Assembly (NCBI GenBank): GCA_951799425.1
Contig: OX637394.1
Location: forward strand, 44,294,642 to 44,358,641
DNA: 64,000 nucleotides
DNA from: Ilex aquifolium
Taxonomy: Eukaryota; Streptophyta; Magnoliopsida; Aquifoliales; Aquifoliaceae
Direction of reading: 5' to 3'
Made by a program: the position numbers and the translations under genes. Positions within the stretch are counted from its first letter, which is position 1, and every line of letters starts with the position of its first letter. This document shows positions 57,096 through 64,000 of this stretch, piece after piece. Under the pieces are notes generated by a model, which saw only the letters and a program-made list of their open reading frames with translations, had not been told where the DNA came from and searched no databases.

Positions 57096-60000
57096 TTATT
57101 GGACGAGTCTAATGGGTTCGATAATCGCTAACAAGACGCGATTTTTTGATCTACTATCAGGAGCTCCATGCCCATCTCCGTATTGGTACGTGCACTGGGA
57201 AATCCGAGCAAGGTTCATTGTTGTCTCCAGATAATGTTTTGAGAAAGGAGAATCATCTACTCGACTTTTGTTCAGTTTCTTCCATGCTTCACTGATTAAA
57301 TTGCTGATGTGTTCACGAGCAAGTTTTTCCGAAAGTCCATTTTGATGCATACAACACAGGATTGAATTTGCTGTTTCACCTCTCTGTAACTCATCCTGTA
57401 AAGCACAAAGATAAGTATGTTCATGTTATAAAGCTGGTAAATGTATTACTACATTCTATTGTACCATTAGCTTTGAATTTTATTCTAGCACAATTGAGAA
57501 TAAAGGAGACAACAACCATCGATTTTGATGCTAAACCAACAAGTTAGGGTTAAGTTATGACTCAAAAAAGGTCAGTTATGACTCAATCGAGGTCAAATTA
57601 TGACTCAAAAACTGGGGATACACTTAACATTTTAATGATCGATCCCAAAATGACATTACTTTGTTGTAATCTCAATTGATTCAATCCTGTGATCCTGCTC
57701 GATTGAGTCGTAACTATTGGTATGGTATTGAAAAGAAACCCAAATCATGGAATGCATTGGTTGATTATGTAGTGTGAAGTGCATACCGTTGAGGTACCCA
57801 AATCGTTGCACAGTCGAAAAATCATGGATGACCACCTTAAAATATCATGGTATTTCTCCAAATACTCTAATGCCTCTGTTGTGACATTTTGATTCATTAA
57901 AAAGTAGGCATGAACTAGAATAACATTCCCAGAGACTGAACGCCATGCATTTTCAAGATAATCCTCAAGCGTTGGCGTCTGTTTTCTGTAATTCCATTCT
58001 GCTTCCACCAAAAATGCTTGGCATAAGTCTGCCCACTGAATAAAACAAGTATACAAGACAAATAAATATCAATTTATAGACCAAAATTTTTGATAAATTA
58101 AAACTTTGACCCTCTTAACTATTATTGTGATCTCACTTTGCCCCATTAACTATTGACCGTCTCACATTGTGCTGTCATCTACTTGAATCAATTTTATACT
58201 ACCCCCAAACCCAACGTCTGCCATATTTGGATAGAAAACGTCCAAATATGTGATAATTAAAGTTTTTAAATGTTCATAATTGGAGTTATATGAAACCATT
58301 AACCATAATTGGACGTGTATTGTGAAAAACATAATATTTGAGTGGGTAGTGTGAAATTAACAATCATAAGTGGGTAGTGTGAAATTAACAATCATAGTTA
58401 GAACTGTAGTGTAAGAGACATGATAATTGGGGTGGTGATTTAAGACACGGGGCATAGTTGAGGGGCCAAACTGTAATTTTATCTAAAATTTTTAAGTCAA
58501 GACAATACTACATTTAAGCATCCATATGAGGTAACATACTGCTTTAGATAGGATTGGTATGACGTTTATGCCATTTTCTTTCAGAGTGTCATAAGCCATT
58601 TCATTGACAGTGTTGTAGAGAGCCAGGAAGCATAACTTCATGTAGTATGGAAGACTTTCCACTGCATTGGCATCCCATCTGACAGAAATATGTGAACGTT
58701 TCAATTAAACAAGAAGCAACATTGAAGGGATCATTAAACGAGAGTAATAAAAATTTAAAGGTTAAACGATTATTTGAACATAAAGACCTCTTAACAGCAT
58801 CGGTAAATAGCTGAAGTTCATCCAGCGATCCATAAACATCATAAACATCATCGATTGTTGTTATCAGTGTTGTAACTTGTGTTAATCCTATTCGACAATC
58901 ACTAAAGCTCGGTTCATAAATCATTCCCACTGTCCAGAAGAAGCATTCCATCAGCCTGTCTCTTATAAAGTTCAACTTGCTCACTAGGCATACGCCTTTC
59001 CACCACCTGATAAAAATTTTAAAGGTTGATTATTTCACAAAAATTACAATCTGGAGTTCATCAAAGGACTATGAATGTTTAGTATGATGTGAATATTCCT
59101 TCTTATCATGATGCATTATATAGTCACAACGATAGGATTGTCTAAAATGAACTATTTAAATCCTTCGATGGCTCGAAGGTGATTTTCATTAATCATTAGT
59201 CTTACCTTGCCACTGTTTTGAGATCACTTTGTAAAGTAGATTTTACCATGTTGAAATCCAAAACAGCAAGTTCGAGCAACGATTGATTTGCGTCTTTGTT
59301 CTTACTATAGACATCGATGTACCACCGAGCTTCTAACCTGCACATCCTGTGGTGCAACGGAAGCTCCAATGCATGATTTATCTTTTCCACAAGGCTTTTG
59401 TCTATGTGTCCCTTGATGTCCTCAAGATGAATCATTGCGAAAGATTTGACCTCTTCCAAGAGATTCTCTCCCTCGAAGGCGTGAAATGAAGCTTCATACA
59501 AACTTAGCAATCCCTTGACATCATTTTGCAAATCTTCTACAAAATCACCGTGGTGATCTTTGCAACTCTGAAAGATATCTGTCTCACACAAAAATTATTG
59601 AGTCATACAATGAGTATTTCTAATACTCATTGTATATACATATGGTGGTACTTAGATGGGGTTTGACATTACCTAAACAAAAGTTTTTTTTTACGACTTA
59701 CTACTTTCAAATCCAAAAAAAAAAAAAAAAAGGAAAAAACACTTGCAAGTTGCAACTTCTCGTAAATGTTTTGAACAAAAAAAAGTATTTTTTGAAGATA
59801 CTTGTTTAATTTTTTTTTGATAAGTAGTTTTATCACTAAAATAAGTTTATAAGTAGAAACAAAAAGATAAAAGAGAGAAAAAAAAAACTCTCATTCACAT
59901 TTATCACCATCGCCATTTCCAAATTATCACTATTACAGTTTCCACTACCACCACCGGCTACTGCCACCACAACCTGCCAACACACCCACTACCATCTCCC

Positions 60001-62032
60001 ACCACTAGCAGCCCCACCACCACCACCTCCTCCTCTAATCACCGCCACCACCTGTCGCCACTATTACCACCACTATTGCCGCCACTACCACCATCACTCA
60101 CCACCACCTGCCGCCACCACCCACCACAATCGTCCTCCTCATCAATATTGTTGTCACTATCGCCATTTCACCACCACCACCTTCGTTGCCACATGTGTGT
60201 GTGGGTGTGTGAATTTAAGGATATATTAGTTATAACACCACCGGGACTTTAAAAATCAAGCTTTTACCTTAAATCGGTGGGAGAGACTAAAAGATCAAGA
60301 TTATAAGGCCGGATTAAGAATTCTAAATTGTTACGAAACAAAAAATGGGATTATTGAAGTTCTAGAGAAAACTATGTTAAGTACCTTGAGAGACATCATA
60401 ACCATGCTGTCTGAGGAGCCTGAATTTGAGAGCAGTAGCATGAATGCTCTTCTCCACTCCAACATTACTCCCTTCCATTGCAATTATTCTATCGAGTGCT
60501 GCAGTTATATCCTTACTAAATCGGTAGCCCAGGCCTAATCGTTCTACGTCGTCTATAAGTTGGAGCAATGTCAACGGTCTTACACCCTTATTACCAATCA
60601 TTATCCTCACTTCATCCTCCAGTTCCTTTGACCTTTCCTTGTGTAATTCATCCTATATAAATTCCAATTGTACACACAGACACAAACACAAACACACAAA
60701 AAATGATGGGATTAACGTTGGATTGTTGAACAAACATATACACATAAGTTTACATCGTTGTAAATGAAAATCTCATTTTGTGAAATAAAATCTGTACTAA
60801 ATGAAAATTGTTGTAATTTGTGTGCAATGAACAATAAAGAAGCAGAAAAAAGTAGAAGATGAACACACAAATTTTATGTGGTTCAACTTGCTTACGTTTA
60901 CGAGAGAGCGGCTGCCTTTTTTTTTTCCAAGTTAAAAACAGGGTTACTACTTAAGGTCCCGTTTGGTAACGTTTACGTTTTTCGTTTTTATTTTGATATT
61001 TGGAGAAAATCAGGAAAAAGAATTCGGTTGGTAACTGTTTTTGTTTTTTATTACTGTCATCGTTTTTTATTTTCAAAAACGGAATATATATATGTTACAA
61101 CCCTAATTAGGACAAATTCCGAAGGCATGTGCGACTCTACTACTTCGACAATTAATCCATTATATTCGAAATTGATGTACTTTGTCATATATTAAATATG
61201 AGCTATCTATTCTAACAAAAAATCTATTCCCTCATCAAATCGTGAGAAAAATGAGTACTGAATCGACATGACATCTCTATGTTCTGAACATTTTGCACGA
61301 CCACCAGGTGCCTTTAAGACCCGGTGACCACCTGCCCCAAAAAAAGGGCATTTCTGCTCCTGCACGATGCTGTGCCTTTTCCAAAGAAAAATAATTTATG
61401 AAAACATGCTAGGAAAGATGTTTTTAGAGATCAGGTCTATGTTTTCTCAAATCATTTTAGAAAAATCCTATAAAGTAACCTTATAACTTACACCTATCAT
61501 ATCTTGTTGTTTCTGGACGTTTTTATTTGTTATTTGGGTGTCAAGATTTTTGCGTGATGGAAACTGTCTTTTTGCATGAAAGGTAAAACTGCTTACATTT
61601 AACTATTATCCTGTAATGACGGAAGACTTTTGCATTGGGCCGCTCTAATATTTTAATTATAAAATATATTATTTATTTGGAATAATAGCCCATCTTTTTA
61701 ACTAAATCGTAGTAATACCCCATTTTATACCACATTAGTCAGAAACAAAAATAAAGGAAAAAATCCACAAAAAAGTGAAAAGGGTGGGGCTGATGAAGTG
61801 AGAATTCTTCAAGAATTACCATATCTTCACTCTTCAAGGACTTAACGAAGTCATCGGTCCAAATGGTTGGCTGGTAATTGGCTGATCTTCTTTGATCCTG
61901 AAAAGTTTGAATGATAGCGGAACAGTGGAAATGACAAGTATGATTGGGTTGAAAAGCTCTCTGTGGGAAATTTCTGGGTAGGTTATGCATCAAAAAACGT
62001 TGAGGAGGCATACAAACAATATTGAATGCCAT
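57096..62032 (-). CDS. TPS-b terpene synthase (monoterpene-synthase type), seven exons, 586 aa
   Basis: TPS-b enzymes are typically plastidial and ionise prenyl diphosphates (usually geranyl diphosphate) to make monoterpenes or isoprene; the product cannot be told here. Exons on the minus strand: 62032-61820, 60652-60385, 59578-59206, 59006-58788, 58678-58540, 58035-57787, 57395-57096. Exon lengths 219, 139 and 249 are the standard TPS values, and all joins are GT-AG in frame. Motifs: [11 protein letters not shown] (48-58, the RRX8W motif), RDR (300-302), DDVYD (337-341), and an NSE/DTE motif NDLGTSTDE (481-489). About 47 residues before RRX8W form a Ser/Pro/His-containing plastid-transit-like segment. 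MAFN at 62032 is preferred over an in-frame ATG at 62080, because the TATA box (62100-62092) would place transcription start below 62080. No lesion is seen, unlike the paralogue at 33760-39428. Confidence 0.93.
58090..58485. mobile_element. Foldback MITE in TPS copy B intron 5
   Basis: Same element and position as 34767-35140. Inverted ends TTTGACCC..CTTTGCCCCATTAACTA and GGCATAGTTGAGGGGCCAAA. A small internal duplication (AGTGGGTAGTGTGAAATTAA twice, about 58340 and 58369) stands where copy A has its G run. Confidence 0.75.
59640..60200. repeat. CCN-rich insertion in TPS copy B intron 2/3 region
   Basis: Counterpart of 36300-36860: T-rich block, then TAAGTAGTTTTATCACTAAAA, then a CCACCA-type tract (59935-60190). 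Its presence in both copies means it predates the locus duplication. Confidence 0.5.
60809..61217. mobile_element. Solo-LTR-like insertion in TPS copy B intron 1
   Basis: It starts TGTTGTAATTTG and ends CTATTCTAACA. GAAAAT precedes it and AAAAAT follows, compatible with a 5-bp AAAAT target duplication. TGGTTCAACTTGCTTACG near 60882 resembles Copia-type LTR wording. Copy A lacks it (ATGAAAATGCATTCCCAC near 38678). A GGTCCCGTTTGGTAACG phrase at 60956 begins what looks like a nested, incomplete MITE. Confidence 0.65.
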
Positions 62033-62084
62033 TTCAGAGGTAGCAGATAACTGTATGGAAGTGCTATGCCAATGTTTCATATTG

Positions 62085-62105
62085 GACTGGTATATATATA
62101 GACTG
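62085..62105 (-). promoter_or_regulatory. TATA box of TPS copy B
   Basis: TATATATATA at 62100-62091, about 60 bases above the preferred start codon and only about 12-20 above the alternative upstream ATG. This spacing favours the downstream start. Confidence 0.6.
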
Positions 62106-62326
62106 ATTAGGTTTTGGAATAAGAAAAAAACGTTTCTGTATATAAAACTATAACAAAAAAAAAAACGTTTTTGTATATAAAACTATGACAAATTGGTCAT
62201 AACTCCATCTGAATATTCTTTGTAGTCTTTTAATTCAAACATTTTATTTTTATAGCGTTAAGTCTACATCACCTTCCTTTTTTTTTTTTCTTTAATCAAA
62301 TATAATTTAATCATATTTTTTAATTA

Positions 62327-62643
62327 CTAATGTACCCTTTCCCACGTGATATTCTTATCGAGAAATCTAACACTACGGCTTCTAAAAAGTACCTCAGTGA
62401 ACTCGCGAAACAACAAATCTGTTGGGTCCGACGTATGCCTCAATATTTGAATTATCTTCGCGAAGTAATGCAAGTAAACCACCAGAGCAGTCCCATGGGA
62501 CGCCGCCGCATGCGATCCAATGAACATAAGAGCCCAATCAAGGCGGTCGGCACAGGCGAAGAGCCGCGAGAATGGGACGGCGGCGGGTGGCTGCTCCATC
62601 GCTCCGGCGGGGACCACCCGAACAACCCTCTGGATATCATCAT
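62327..62643 (-). pseudogene. ABCB6/ABCB20-like transporter first-exon fragment
   Basis: ABCB6/20-type proteins are full-size ABC transporters of the plasma membrane. The minus strand at 62643 begins MMISRGLFGWSPP, the characteristic start of this subgroup. In another frame there follow EQPPAAVPFSRLFACADRLD, WALMFIGS, HGTALVVYLHYFAKIIQIL, and a weak REFTE near 62395. The usual acidic/proline linker of several dozen residues between these two parts is deleted and the frame is shifted at about 62600. Similarity ends near 62385, where the next family exon would be expected. This is a captured or relict fragment rather than a gene. Confidence 0.8.
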
Positions 62644-62719
62644 CTCTCAAAACCACTGTCAATGGAATTTGGAGCTGAATTTCGATTTCTTTCTCCGATT
62701 CTTTTGTATGGATTTGTGA

Positions 62720-63300
62720 TGGTTTTGAGTAACCAATAAACAGTCATCCACCACAAATTTGTCAAAAATTAGAGATGACATTTTACAAAAAAATCAAATT
62801 CAGCGGGCATATGCAATCCAACCTACGCATAAGCAAATGCAATACATGCTTTCTTAATTTTTTACCCAATTGAAAACAAAAATCCTCGCAAGAGAGTGTA
62901 AGAAGAAGTCCCAACCTCTAGAGAAGGAACAGAGCGGACACGTGGCCAAACCTTCTCCGATAGCAACTCCAACAAATCCATTCATTTCACTTTTTTGAGT
63001 TTACTTTTTTCACTATTTTTGTATTCACTAAATTTTCATTATTTTTGAGTTCCGTAATTTAGTATTGTTTTTGAGTTTATTATTTTTCACTATTTTTGAG
63101 TTTTATAATTTTTTAGTATTTTTGAAATCAATAATTTTTCGCTATTTTTGAGTTTATTAATTTTACATTATTTTGGTGTTCACTAATTTTTTATTATTTT
63201 TTTAGTTCAATAATTTTTCATTCCTTTTTAATTCACAAATTTTCACTATTTTTTAGTTTATTAATTTTTCATTATTTTTTAGTTTGACAAGTTTTTCACT
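62720..63300. repeat. Degenerate AT-rich tandem repeat
   Basis: From about 62985 a 25-40 base unit of the form TTTTTCACTATTTTTGAGTT.AATAA is repeated with many changes, and it recurs at 63790-63930. 62720-62985 holds no recognised feature. Confidence 0.6.
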
Positions 63301-64000
63301 GTTTTGAGTGGTTGACGGCAATAATTGGTGGTGGTTGGTTGGCGACGGGTTATGATGGCGATGGTTTGTGGTGGTCGGGATTATAGGTGGTAGTTGGCGG
63401 CAATGTTGGATAGTGAGTTAGTTTTTCATTGATTTGGGTGATGGATGATGGTGGTTGGCAACGATGAAGCGTGGTGGTTGTTGATTGTCTAATTTTTTAC
63501 TGTTTTGAGTGGTGAGTGGTGTTGAGGGGTGGAGCTGCCTTAGTCCTAGTGCCCCCTATCACGTTTGAATTATTACACATATAAGTATATGTTAGAAGGC
63601 CAATACACAAGTAAATTGATACATTGCTCCCCTTATTTTTCAAAAAAATTGTACAATAGATTGATTTTTCATTAAATAGTGTCCCACTATCTCCTAATCC
63701 AGTTAAAAGATTTTTTTTTTGATTCAGTACAACGGAAGTGGAAGTCATAACTTATATATTAATCAATAGACAATGATTATATTTGACACATTGAATCAAT
63801 AATTTTTTATTGTTTTTAAATTTAGTAATTTTTCACTATTTTTTAGTTCAATAATTTTTTATTATTTTTGAGTTCACAGTTATTCACTATTTTTAGTTCA
63901 TTATTTTTGAGCTCGACTAGTGTTTTACTATTTTAGGTGGCGGGTGGTGGTGGTTGACGGCGACGGTAGGTGGTTGACTAATTTTTCACTATTTTGGGTG
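63301..64000. repeat. GGTGGT-rich segments between AT-rich repeats
   Basis: 63305-63520 and 63935-63985 are degenerate GGTGG/GGCGA tracts, the complement of the CCN cores elsewhere in the window. They are flanked by the CACTATTTTTGAGTT repeat. The minus-strand frame at 63497-63748 has no recognised family. The element runs off the window. Confidence 0.45.

Noticed and set aside
62330..62719. 129-codon plus-strand frame
   Set aside because: Antisense shadow of the ABCB-like fragment, which has clear family motifs on the minus strand.
1..64000. tRNA, rRNA or organelle-derived segments
   Set aside because: None were recognised by eye; a covariance-model scan would be needed to exclude short tRNA relics.

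Overview
The window looks like nuclear DNA of a eudicot plant. The coding families are plant-specific (a class I formin, a DUF1218 membrane protein, TPS-b terpene synthases, an ABCB6/20-like fragment), the genes carry GT-AG introns, intergenic DNA is AT-rich, and transposable elements fill most of the space. The species cannot be fixed from the sequence. Splice models below were built by eye from frame continuity, GT/AG borders and family conservation.

Layout. 930-6369 (+): a complete six-exon class I formin (901 aa), followed by an exact 158-bp tandem duplication. 8996-10261 (-): a complete three-exon DUF1218 gene (160 aa) with a TATA box and an AG microsatellite in its leader. 11-26 kb: repeat territory with foldback MITEs, an orphan copy of a terminal exon (13577-13634), a head-to-tail array of five non-autonomous Helitron-like elements filled with CCN-type repeats (14654-18266), two more Helitron-like copies, and a small two-exon gene of unknown function (21154-21681, -) whose promoter side is tandemly duplicated, one copy carrying a solo LTR. 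25.5-33.2 kb: a LINE ORF1 fragment, a repeated non-identified gene fragment, a hAT MITE with a perfect 8-bp target duplication, and a small TRIM-like LTR element.

33.5-62 kb (-): two copies of a TPS-b terpene synthase locus from one segmental duplication. The right-hand copy (57096-62032) is intact: seven exons, 586 aa, all catalytic motifs. The left-hand copy (33760-39428) is a pseudogene with frame-breaking lesions in exons 1, 2, 3 and 4. Between them lie a decayed Tat-lineage Ty3/Gypsy element (about 39.5-48.7 kb) with antisense ORFs and hairpin-forming satellites, a truncated Helitron ending in a 32-C run, a five-copy 260-bp satellite (52.7-54.0 kb) and a Harbinger-like element with an AT-microsatellite core. 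The two TPS loci serve as empty sites for each other: a 1.2-kb Helitron is present only in the left copy, and a solo-LTR-like insertion only in the right copy.

62.3-62.7 kb holds an ABCB6/20-like first-exon fragment; the right edge is degenerate AT-rich repeat. The genes do not form a pathway together. The three host genes plus the TPS copy are ordinary neighbours separated by transposons. The most unusual features are the tandem Helitron array, the recurrence of CCN payloads in unrelated elements, the hairpin satellites of the Tat element, and the orphan exon.
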